Of a DNA stretch of 64,000 nt, positions 14,324 through 21,206 are shown one piece after another. Positions within the stretch are counted from its first letter, which is position 1. Each line of letters begins with the position of its first letter. This DNA is from Devosia psychrophila. Its GTDB lineage: Bacteria > Pseudomonadota > Alphaproteobacteria > Rhizobiales > Devosiaceae. The DNA is taken from contig NZ_LAPV01000009.1 of assembly GCF_000971275.1 (NCBI RefSeq), positions 124,001 to 188,000 on the forward strand, read 5' to 3'. Made by a program: the position numbers and the translations under genes. Below the pieces are notes generated by a model that did not search any database, had not been told where the DNA came from, and saw only the letters and a program-made list of their open reading frames with translations.

Positions 14324-15039
14324 CGCGGCAACTGCGCCAGCAGAGCCTGGGCCTGGCCGCTGGCCTGCAGCTTCAGCAGGTCCTTGCCCCCGCTGGCATA
14401 GGCCGCCACAGCCTTGAGCAGAGCTGCCAGCTCCTGCGGAGCCGAGGCATCGAAGCGCGCATAAGCGCCCTTGGTCAGCCGCGCAAAATCTCGGAACGCC
14501 GCCTCGACCCGGGCATCGCGGCCCTCCTGGAAAATGAACATCGGCAGCCCCAGCAATCCCAATTGTCCGGCCGTCTCAGACAGATCGTCGACATTCTCTT
14601 CGATTGCATCGCCGACATAGACCACCGCGTTGATCCGCCGCTTGGCGTGCTCGGTTCGCGCATGAGCGAACACCTTGGAGATCTGCGTATGGCCGCCCTG
14701 GCAGGCAATGCCCGTCATCAGCTTGGCCAGGGCATCGCCGTCGATCACCCACTTGCTGGACCTACATTCGCCTAGGCCGCGGAAGTACAGCAATTGCACC
14801 TGCAGCGCGCTTGGCTTGGGAATAGCCCGAAACATCTCACTCTGCAGCGAACATGCCAGGTCCCAGGTCGGCTGCCGGCTCATCGTGGCATCCAGCGCAA
14901 ACAGCAGTCGGCCGTCTTGCGCCGCATTGGGCCGCGCCATGGCGCCGACCTTTTTGACGAAAGCTGCAATTTCCCCGCTCACTTTACCCTGCGCAGGAAG
15001 GCCGGAATTCTTTCGCGCAACTGGGTCTTTTTCTGCCAT
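14320..15039 (-). CDS. VWA-like domain protein coupled to DnaJ protein
   Basis: 239 residues. LFALDATMSRQ gives the DxTxS metal-site (MIDAS) signature of von Willebrand factor A domains, followed by the expected alternation of strands and helices (NAVVYVGDAIEE; LPMFIFQEGRD). No signal peptide, so probably cytoplasmic. The ATG at 15039 is preferred to one 14 codons upstream. It overlaps the DnaJ gene, implying a joint role, perhaps in chaperone-assisted assembly (inference). Confidence 0.8.
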   Translation of the reverse strand: MAEKDPVARKNSGLPAQGKVSGEIAAFVKKVGAMARPNAAQDGRLLFALDATMSRQPTWDLACSLQSEMFRAIPKPSALQVQLLYFRGLGECRSSKWVIDGDALAKLMTGIACQGGHTQISKVFAHARTEHAKRRINAVVYVGDAIEENVDDLSETAGQLGLLGLPMFIFQEGRDARVEAAFRDFARLTKGAYARFDASAPQELAALLKAVAAYASGGKDLLKLQASGQAQALLAQLPR

Positions 15040-15163
15040 GACTTCAATATGTGGGCCCGCGGCCGTCACGGCAAGTGCCACCGGCCCCGGTCACAACATC
15101 GTAGGATTCACGCTCCGGTAACCGCTCGGCGGCATGTTGCGGAAAACTCGACGGGATAAAGCC

Positions 15164-15943
15164 ATGGTCATCAACGCTCTCCGCACCCTTGCCTTGCTGC
15201 TGGTCGTCACGGCGCTGGCTGGTTGCCAGTTTGCCGGCAATAACCGGGGCAATGTGCCGCTGCCAAAGGCGCTGGTCGAGCGCATGGCTGCCATCGGCTC
15301 GTCGCCGGCCGAGCCGATGATGATCCGCGTCTACAAGGAGAGCTCCGAGCTCGAAGTCTGGAAGCGCACGCGCGGCGGTCAATATGCCCTGCTCAAGAGC
15401 TATCCAATCTGCAAGTGGTCCGGCACGCTGGGTCCTAAGGTCCGGGAAGGCGACTACCAATCGCCCGAGGGTTTCTATGACGTAACCCCTTTCCTGCTCA
15501 ATCCGAAGTCGTCCTATGAGCTGTCGTTCAACGTCGGTTTTCCCAACAAGTTCGATTCTGCACTTAGCCGCACTGGTAGCTACCTGATGATCCACGGCGA
15601 TTGCCTGTCGGTCGGCTGCTACGCCATGACCGACGAGGGTATCCGAGAAATCTACGCAATGGCGCGCGAGACCTTCAAGGGTGGCAATTCAGCGTTCCAA
15701 CTGCAGCTGCTACCGTTCCGCATGACCGAGGCAAACCTTTCCACGCATGCCGCTAGCCCGCATGCCGCTTTCTGGCGTGACCTCAAAGTCGGTACTGACG
15801 CGTTCGATCAGACAAAACAGCCGCCGGCTTGGGACGTCTGCGAGCAACGCTACGTGTTCAACTTGAACGATCCCCGCACGGCGCCGCTGGATCCCAACGG
15901 AGCCTGCCCTGTGGCACCATTTTCAACTTTGGCGGCGCTGTAG
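15164..15943 (+). CDS. L,D-transpeptidase (YafK/YkuD family) lipoprotein
   Basis: 259 residues. The N-terminus MVINALRTLALLLVVTALAG followed by Cys is a lipoprotein signal, so the enzyme is probably anchored in the envelope. The YkuD active site is IHGDCLSVGCYAM, with His144 and the nucleophile Cys152. Such enzymes make or cut 3-3 crosslinks or protein-peptidoglycan links; YafK-type members release Braun's lipoprotein. It diverges from the VWA/DnaJ pair. Confidence 0.9.
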   Translation: MVINALRTLALLLVVTALAGCQFAGNNRGNVPLPKALVERMAAIGSSPAEPMMIRVYKESSELEVWKRTRGGQYALLKSYPICKWSGTLGPKVREGDYQSPEGFYDVTPFLLNPKSSYELSFNVGFPNKFDSALSRTGSYLMIHGDCLSVGCYAMTDEGIREIYAMARETFKGGNSAFQLQLLPFRMTEANLSTHAASPHAAFWRDLKVGTDAFDQTKQPPAWDVCEQRYVFNLNDPRTAPLDPNGACPVAPFSTLAAL

Positions 15944-15945
15944 GA

Positions 15946-16368
15946 TCAGCGCGGCGAAAGTTTGATAACGGGAATGATGTCGCGCGTAGTTTTTTCCTCG
16001 TATTCGGCAAACTGGGGAAACAGGCGCGCCATCCGGGCGTAGGTAGTCTCACGCTCGGTTCCCTCAAGCACACGGGCCTGCATCGGAACACGCTTCATCG
16101 TTGTACCGTCACCGATAGAAATATCGACATCGGGCTTAGCGACCAGATTGTGGAACCATGCCGGGTCCTTGGGTCCGCCGGCATAGGACGCGAAGATGAA
16201 ACAGGGGCCGTCGCCCTCCTTAAGATACATCAACGGCTGGGTGCGTTCGATGCCGGTCTTGGCGCCTTCCGCGTGCAATAACAGTACGTCGGCTTTCTCG
16301 AAGTAGCCGGCGGGCTTGCCGCCATTCGCGTTAAAGTCGGCAATCACCTGATCGTTGAAGTCGCTCAT
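15946..16368 (-). CDS. Nitroreductase-family (DDN-type) flavin/deazaflavin protein
   Basis: 140 residues matching the small split-barrel family of deazaflavin- or flavin-dependent nitroreductases: LLLHAEGAKTGIERTQPLMY, FIFASYAGGPKDPAWFHNL and VPMQARVLEGTERE are hallmark segments. The ATG at 16368 starts the domain; the longer open frame upstream belongs to the neighbouring gene's antisense frame. Members bind F420 or FMN and reduce nitro compounds or quinones; the cofactor cannot be told from sequence here. Follows the GST-DUF1489 pair on the same strand. Confidence 0.85.
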   Translation of the reverse strand: MSDFNDQVIADFNANGGKPAGYFEKADVLLLHAEGAKTGIERTQPLMYLKEGDGPCFIFASYAGGPKDPAWFHNLVAKPDVDISIGDGTTMKRVPMQARVLEGTERETTYARMARLFPQFAEYEEKTTRDIIPVIKLSPR

Positions 16369-16435
16369 GATCCGGTTCTTCGTAGTAACTGCGCTCAAAC
16401 TGGGCGCGGCCGGGGGTCTAGAACAAGGCGGAGGT

Positions 16436-16861
16436 CTAGATAAGACCCAGCTTGGCCAGATCGGCTGCCAGCGCCAGCGAGTCGGCATTCTCATTCGCGC
16501 CGAGATCGGGCGGCGCGTCCTCAGGGCGCAGATAGCGCCAGCCCTGGAACGGTCGCTTGGGATAGGGCACGGTGCGCACCATGTCGCGCGACATGATGAT
16601 GTCACAGTAATTGATGCCCTCGGCATTGGAAAACTTGCCCAGCCGCAGGATCGGCTGGCGGCACACCACCTGCCCTCCAATCACCCAATACACGGACGAC
16701 AAGCCCTCCATCTCCGCCGCCCTTTTGGGCATCATGCGGGTGCGGTGGACGTGAACGTCCTCGCCATAGTCGGCATCCCACCAATGGGCTCGCTCATTGC
16801 GATAGCTTTCCAGCTCGGCAAAGCTCGAGACGCCGACGCTGAGCTTGATCATGTGGATCAT
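16436..16861 (-). CDS. DUF1489 family protein
   Basis: 141 residues with the DUF1489 features VYWVIGGQVVCRQPI, GINYCDIIM and PKRPFQGWRYL, a family largely confined to alphaproteobacteria and of unknown function. A second ATG lies three codons in. The start overlaps the GST stop by 4 bases, so translation is coupled. Confidence 0.88.
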   Translation of the reverse strand: MIHMIKLSVGVSSFAELESYRNERAHWWDADYGEDVHVHRTRMMPKRAAEMEGLSSVYWVIGGQVVCRQPILRLGKFSNAEGINYCDIIMSRDMVRTVPYPKRPFQGWRYLRPEDAPPDLGANENADSLALAADLAKLGLI

Positions 16862-17535
16862 GCCAGCGTCCCCGGCTTGACGCGGCCCTGGATCACGTCG
16901 ATCTCGTCGTCATCGACAATCCACGGCTCGTGCAGCGCCAAGGCCAGCCACTCCTGAAATGCCGGCAAGGCATATATCGCCTCGACATACTCGGCCAACA
17001 GGTCCGACACCGGCAGCGCATAGGTGCGGATGCGCGTCGCGGCGGGCGCAAACATTGCGTCAACCGCCGTGAACTGGCCAAACAGGAACGGTCCGCCGGA
17101 CTTCGCCAGCAGGTCGCCCCAAAGCACTTCGAGCCGATGCAGGTCCTTGGCGACCGTATCGGCACCAACCTTGCCGGGATGCGACGCACGCAGGTTCATT
17201 GGCGCGTGGCTGCGCAGGCCCATGAACGATGAGTGCATTTCAGCAGACGCCGCTCGTGCCACGGCGCGCTGATTCAAATCAGTCGGCCAGATTGCCTTGT
17301 CAGGGAATCGGTCGGCCAGATACTCGATGATAGCGATGGTTTCCGGCACTACCAGATCCCCGTCGATCAACACCGGCACCTTGCCGGTCGGCGAACGCTG
17401 CGCCAGCACATTCCGCCAGCCATCACCAGACAGTTGCAGCACTTCATCATCGAAGGGGATCTCGAAATGCTTCAACACCAGCCAGGGGCGCAAAGACCAG
17501 GTGGAATAATTCCGATTGCCAATCAGCAGCTTCAT
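16858..17535 (-). CDS. Glutathione S-transferase
   Basis: 225 residues. The thioredoxin-like N-domain has the glutathione-contact region NRNYSTWSLRPWLVLKHF (a catalytic-type Ser/Tyr), cis-Pro in GKVPVLIDG and PETIAIIEYL; an all-helical C-domain follows. The ATG at 17535 has GGAG seven bases upstream; a TTG one codon earlier is not needed. It is the first gene of a probable three-gene unit (GST, DUF1489, nitroreductase-like). Substrate unknown. Confidence 0.92.
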   Translation of the reverse strand: MKLLIGNRNYSTWSLRPWLVLKHFEIPFDDEVLQLSGDGWRNVLAQRSPTGKVPVLIDGDLVVPETIAIIEYLADRFPDKAIWPTDLNQRAVARAASAEMHSSFMGLRSHAPMNLRASHPGKVGADTVAKDLHRLEVLWGDLLAKSGGPFLFGQFTAVDAMFAPAATRIRTYALPVSDLLAEYVEAIYALPAFQEWLALALHEPWIVDDDEIDVIQGRVKPGTLA

Positions 17536-17558
17536 CAAATTGCTCCGGGAGAAAGAAT

Positions 17559-17587
17559 AAGGGCGCCCCAGTGGCTTGGGCGCCCTT
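17559..17587 (-). terminator. Intrinsic terminator after the 33-residue ORF
   Basis: 10-bp stem AAGGGCGCCC / GGGCGCCCTT with a 9-base loop, followed on the minus strand by TTATTCTTTCT. It closes the small gene at 17616-17717 and insulates the GST gene. Confidence 0.75.
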
Positions 17588-17615
17588 TAAATTGCTAAGT
17601 GAATAACTGCAGTGC

Positions 17616-17717
17616 CTAAACACCAGCCACGACGGAGAAAACCAATCCCATTGCGAGCAGGCACACCAGAGTCCAGCTCGCTGCTCGCCACACAGTGGCC
17701 TTCGGTTGACTACGCAT
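17616..17717 (-). CDS. Small membrane protein, 33 residues
   Basis: Starts MRSQPKATVWRAASW, then one hydrophobic helix (TLVCLLAMGLVFSVVAGV) to the stop. Perfect ribosome site AGGAG five bases before ATG. A possible promoter (TTGCAA, 17-base spacer, TAACGA, at 17808-17780) lies upstream and a strong terminator follows 28 bases after the stop, giving a complete transcription unit. Orientation would be N-in from the Arg/Lys-rich start. Function unknown. Confidence 0.6.
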   Translation of the reverse strand: MRSQPKATVWRAASWTLVCLLAMGLVFSVVAGV

Positions 17718-17888
17718 GATCGCTCCTACCCAGAGTTCACCCCGGAATGCGTGGCCCGAAGCCCGCACCCGGTAGGAAATCGTTAACTAGGTCATAAATG
17801 CTTTGCAAGCGGCGAAGTTGCCACACTCCATAATCACAGGCGGGTGACGGTTAAGTCCTGACCACCGCTAATGCCGGCATTTTAGCGA

Positions 17889-18440
17889 TCAGATCTCCGC
17901 TAGCCGGCTGAAAGCCGATGCCCCTGACCTGGCTCCCCAGGCTTGCAAAATAGCTCCGATATTGAGCTCGGCATCGCCGTCGCCATACACCTCGAAGTCG
18001 TAGCTTTTGCCGAGGTGGATCGTCCGGTAATCCTGCTCCGCGCTTCCCACGGGCCGGTCACCCCGAGCCTTTTCACGCTCGATCAGCAGCGGCAGTGGAC
18101 AGTGCACGCCGACGAAGAACACATCGAAGGGCGCAAACAGACGACCCAATTCTTCCAGCCAGCCGTCCTTATCGAGAATGTGCTCGAGCACGAGATTGTT
18201 GCCGGCCCCCGCATAGGCTGCCAGCGACCGATGAAAACCGTCAAAGAACGGCGCGCGGGCCGCCCTCCAATCGAACTCTTTAGACTTGAACCGGTCCATC
18301 GGCAGCACGCCGCTGTCACGCAGGTGATCGATGGAGATATGCCAAAACGGCTCCCCGATCCGCGCTTGCACGCCGCGCGCGAGGGTGGACTTCCCGCTGC
18401 TGGACGCACCATGCAGGAAAATGATTTTTCCAGGCGCCAC
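17889..18440 (-). CDS. Chloramphenicol phosphotransferase-like P-loop kinase
   Basis: 183 residues. P-loop in LHGASSSGKSTLARG at the N-terminus, followed by WHISIDHLRDSG with an Asp in the position of the catalytic base of chloramphenicol 3-O-phosphotransferase, and a lid with REKARGDRPVG. GTG at 18440 is chosen as start because it lies two bases after the mgtE stop and just before the first strand; no ATG is available. The family also includes proteins with no antibiotic role, so resistance should not be assumed. Confidence 0.75.
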   Translation of the reverse strand: MAPGKIIFLHGASSSGKSTLARGVQARIGEPFWHISIDHLRDSGVLPMDRFKSKEFDWRAARAPFFDGFHRSLAAYAGAGNNLVLEHILDKDGWLEELGRLFAPFDVFFVGVHCPLPLLIEREKARGDRPVGSAEQDYRTIHLGKSYDFEVYGDGDAELNIGAILQAWGARSGASAFSRLAEI

Positions 18441-18442
18441 GC

Positions 18443-19858
18443 CTAGAACAGCCCGAACCAAAGTCCCGCAATGCCGAGGAAGGCAAAGAAGCCGACCATG
18501 TCGGTGATGGTGGTGACGAACACCGCCGAGGCGATGGCGGGGTCTGCCTTGAACTTGTCGAGCGCGACCGGGATCAGGATGCCCGCCGTTCCCGCGACGA
18601 TCAGGTTGATGATCATGGCTAGCGCGATCACCGCGCCAAGTTGCATGTCGTTGAACCGGACCCAGGTCACCAGTCCGATCAGGATCGCAAAGATTACCCC
18701 GTTGGCGACACCAACTACCATCTCGCGAACGACCAGCCGGCGCAGTCGCCGACCGTCCAGCTCGCGCATCGCCAGGGCTCGGACGGTTACCGTCATGGTC
18801 TGCGTGCCTGCATTGCCGCCCATCGAGGCGACGATCGGCATGAGCACCGCCAGCGCGACCATCTGGTCGATGGTGGCCCCGAACAGGCCGATGACGAGGG
18901 AAACCGCCACCGCGGTGAACAGGTTGATGACCAGCCATGGCACGCGGCTGCGCACCGTATCGAAGGTCGAATCGGAAATGTCCTCGTCGCCGACGCCGGC
19001 CAGCAGCTTGATGTCTTCGTCGGCCTCTTCGTGGATCACGTCGACGATGTCGTCGATGGTCAGAACGCCAACCAGCCGCTTGCTTTCATCGATCACGCCG
19101 ACTTCGACAAGGTCATAGCGCTCGAAGTCTCGAGCAGCTTCTTCCTGGTCCTCGTTGGCATCGACCAACACGAAATTCAGGTTCATCAGCGCTTCGATTG
19201 CAGTGGCGCGCTGCGCCCGCAGGAACTTGTCGAGCGGAATGGTGCCCAGCACCTGATAGGAGGCATCCACCACATAGATCTGGTAAAATTCGTCCGGCAA
19301 GTCAGGCTCGGTACGCAGATAATCAATGGTCTGACCGACAGTCCAGAATGGTGGGATGGCAATGAAATCGGTCTGCATCCGACGGCCGGCAGATTCTTCG
19401 GGGAAATCGAGACTGCGCTTAAGGCTCAGTCGCTCAAAGGTCGGCAGCTTGGCCAGAACTTCGTCACGGTCGGCCTGCTCGAGGTCTTCGAGAATCGCCA
19501 CCGCGTCGTCATTGTCGAGTCCGGACACACCGCGCGCGATATCCGCGTTCGGAATCTCGTCCATGATCTCCATGCGGACAGATTCATCGACCTCGGTGAG
19601 TGCCGAATAGTCGAAACGATCCCCCAGCAACCGCACCAAGTGCAGCCGCTCGTCAGAGTCGAGCGATTCGAGCACGTCCCCGAGGTCGGCGGCATGCAGC
19701 GGCTCGACCACCGTCGCAACATCCTCGTCACGACCGGCAGCTAAAAAGGCGCGCAAACGTTCCAGCCATAGCGGACTTATGCGGTCTTCGCGGTCGCGAA
19801 ACGCATTGATGTCTACCCCGGCCTCCGGGCCGGGCGCCATGTCTGGATCTGTGCTCAT
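18443..19858 (-). CDS. mgtE: Magnesium transporter MgtE
   Basis: 471-residue Mg2+ channel. The N-terminal superhelical MgtE-N domain (LHAADLGDVLESL onward), two CBS domains (TDFIAIPPFWTV; LNFVLVDANED; VIDESKRLVGVLTIDD) and a five-helix membrane domain with the pore signature MPIVASMGGNAGTQTMTV are all present. The ATG at 19858 has GAGGG six bases upstream, which is better than the in-frame codon at 19918. Cytoplasmic domains gate the pore by Mg2+. The kinase-like gene follows two bases later. Confidence 0.95.
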   Translation of the reverse strand: MSTDPDMAPGPEAGVDINAFRDREDRISPLWLERLRAFLAAGRDEDVATVVEPLHAADLGDVLESLDSDERLHLVRLLGDRFDYSALTEVDESVRMEIMDEIPNADIARGVSGLDNDDAVAILEDLEQADRDEVLAKLPTFERLSLKRSLDFPEESAGRRMQTDFIAIPPFWTVGQTIDYLRTEPDLPDEFYQIYVVDASYQVLGTIPLDKFLRAQRATAIEALMNLNFVLVDANEDQEEAARDFERYDLVEVGVIDESKRLVGVLTIDDIVDVIHEEADEDIKLLAGVGDEDISDSTFDTVRSRVPWLVINLFTAVAVSLVIGLFGATIDQMVALAVLMPIVASMGGNAGTQTMTVTVRALAMRELDGRRLRRLVVREMVVGVANGVIFAILIGLVTWVRFNDMQLGAVIALAMIINLIVAGTAGILIPVALDKFKADPAIASAVFVTTITDMVGFFAFLGIAGLWFGLF

Positions 19859-19959
19859 TGGGAGCCCTCGTTGGTACGAGTTTCGGGGCAAGCCAAGCTG
19901 TAGCCAATCGTCTTGCATTGCGCCAGACTCGGACCGTGGAATTGAGGAGGTTTAGTAAA

Positions 19960-20070
19960 ATGACTCAAGACCTTGAGCAGGCCTTCTTCCGCATCGAGCG
20001 ATTGGCAAAAGTTGGAGACCTGCCGCGCGTCGAGCGTGGAACCAGGCTTGGCACCCCCGCCGTCCGGTGA
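19960..20070 (+). CDS. Possible small protein, 36 residues
   Basis: Short frame MTQDLEQAFFRIERL... ending GTPAVR. AGGAGG lies nine bases before the ATG, an unusually strong ribosome site for a random ORF. The first half is an amphipathic helix, the rest basic. No homology recognised and no terminator directly after it. Confidence 0.35.
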   Translation: MTQDLEQAFFRIERLAKVGDLPRVERGTRLGTPAVR

Positions 20071-20238
20071 AGGACAAGAGTGTCGTCCGCACCCAAAAAC
20101 GCTAGCTAAGAAGCGTGCTACGGAACCGCTGAGCTAAATAGACGACTATCGGGCGGCCCCATCTTTGCCTCAAAGCGGCGGTTAGCTGGCGCAGTCGTGA
20201 GACCAAGATCAATTAGAGGTTCACCCCAAGGAGATCCC

Positions 20239-20391
20239 ATGTCGAAAACTTTGCTTGCCCCGCTCGCCATCGTCGCAGCCCTCGTTCTGGCTGCCTGTGG
20301 CGGTGATGCTCCTCCAGCAGATAGCACTACGGCGCCACCGGCAGATGCTGCGCCCGCGACCACCGAGCCGGTCACACCGCCGCCAGCCTGA
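20239..20391 (+). CDS. Small lipoprotein, 50 residues
   Basis: Signal MSKTLLAPLAIVAALVLAA followed by the lipidated Cys (lipobox LAAC), then a Gly/Asp/Ala/Pro/Thr-rich unstructured tail. Strong AAGGAG five bases before ATG. A terminator begins 6 bases after the stop. Typical of small alphaproteobacterial envelope lipoproteins of unknown role. Confidence 0.8.
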   Translation: MSKTLLAPLAIVAALVLAACGGDAPPADSTTAPPADAAPATTEPVTPPPA

Positions 20392-20397
20392 CTATGA

Positions 20398-20420
20398 AGG
20401 GCCGCCCCCGAGGCGGCCCT
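20398..20420 (+). terminator. Intrinsic terminator of the small lipoprotein gene
   Basis: 9-bp stem AGGGCCGCC / GGCGGCCCT with a five-base loop, followed by TTATTTTAG. Confidence 0.85.
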
Positions 20421-20611
20421 TTATTTTAGCGCAGGACACCCCTATGGCTGCTGTGCAGCTGCGACCGTGAAAACGACTTCGAGCGCCTTGGCAGACCCTT
20501 GCCGGGGTCTACCGGCTCGAAGGGCAGCGATCCGCAAGACCCCAATCAGGCAGTCTGAACGTCACGTCACGCCGGCAAGTCGCCTTTTATAATCAAAGGG
20601 AGGAAAACAAA

Positions 20612-20648
20612 ACAGCGGCCGCCAGAACTAATCTGGCTAAGCCGCTGT
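20612..20648. terminator. Bidirectional terminator, ancestral tRNA-Leu terminator
   Basis: Stem ACAGCGGC / GCCGCTGT with an inner stem GCCAGA / TCTGGC. It is flanked by a T-run at 20650-20655 and an A-rich tract at 20605-20612, so it can work in both directions. It lies 32 bases outside attL; before insertion it would have stood just downstream of the tRNA-Leu gene on the minus strand. Confidence 0.75.
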
Positions 20649-20680
20649 ATTTTTTGACCAATCAACCCGAAGGAAGATTC

Positions 20681-20697
20681 TGGTGCGGTCGAGAAGA
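20681..20697. repeat. attL, 17-bp direct repeat
   Basis: TGGTGCGGTCGAGAAGA, identical to 40080-40096. Flanks differ at once on both sides (left C/T, right A/C), so the 17 bases define the crossover core. Confidence 0.9.
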
Positions 20698-20913
20698 AAC
20701 GCAGGGGAGCGCCTCAGGCCGTTAAAATTACAGGGCTTTTAGCCGCCGCGTTGAGGCCGTTTGTAGCGGCGTTTGTAGCGATGGTCAATGTTGTTCGGTC
20801 GTCACCTCATCCCTCACCCCGCTCGCGCCGTTCCGCAACATGCTCTATTGGTTTGGCGGCTCAATATCTTCCTGGTCCGGTAATGGAAATCCTCTGGTCT
20901 GGTGGCTCCAAAC
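20698..20913. other. Element left end, no gene seen
   Basis: Just inside attL. It contains GCGTTGAGGCCGTTTGTAGC followed at once by a second GGCGTTTGTAGC, a short imperfect direct repeat that could be integrase arm sites. No supported coding frame. Confidence 0.3.
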
Positions 20914-21102
20914 CTATGGTTCATGACAGGGAAAATCGTCAGTGGATGTAGAACCGCTGAGCGGACCCAACATATCATACAGTCGCGGATACTTGCTGCC
21001 TGATGCGCCAACAACCTGACGCAGTTTTGAACGAAGCCGACTAGTCGCCAAGTTGACTTCCAGAATTACCTTTTCCTCATCGGCTTCATCCTCGGCAGTC
21101 AC
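20914..21102 (-). other. Possible gene remnant, divergent from the NACHT gene
   Basis: A 62-codon frame from a GTG, acidic then helical (VILEVNLATSRLRSKLRQVV). The frame is open a further 16 codons upstream to a TAA without an ATG, which fits the tail end of a truncated gene. No domain recognised. It could equally be noise. Confidence 0.22.
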
Positions 21103-21176
21103 AATCTCATCAAGGCTCTTAAGAGCGTCAGTGAAAAGACCCTCTTACGTCCGGGTTGTTTTTTCTTCGTCAGTGT

Positions 21177-21200
21177 CCCCTATTGGAGAGATCATAGGGG
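21177..21200 (+). promoter_or_regulatory. Inverted repeat covering the NACHT ribosome site
   Basis: CCCCTAT (21177-21183) and ATAGGGG (21194-21200) are exact inverted copies 10 bases apart. The right arm is the Shine-Dalgarno sequence of the NACHT gene (ATG at 21207). In RNA the 7-bp stem would hide it; in DNA it could be an operator. Confidence 0.5.
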
Positions 21201-21206
21201 TGTATC

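Noticed and set aside
15946..16680. A 244-codon frame ending in the nitroreductase-like protein
   Set aside because: The first 104 codons are out-of-frame DUF1489 sequence; the domain starts at 16368.
17889..18938. A 349-codon frame containing the phosphotransferase-like gene
   Set aside because: Its first half is an out-of-frame reading of mgtE; only the part from the GTG at 18440 is coding.
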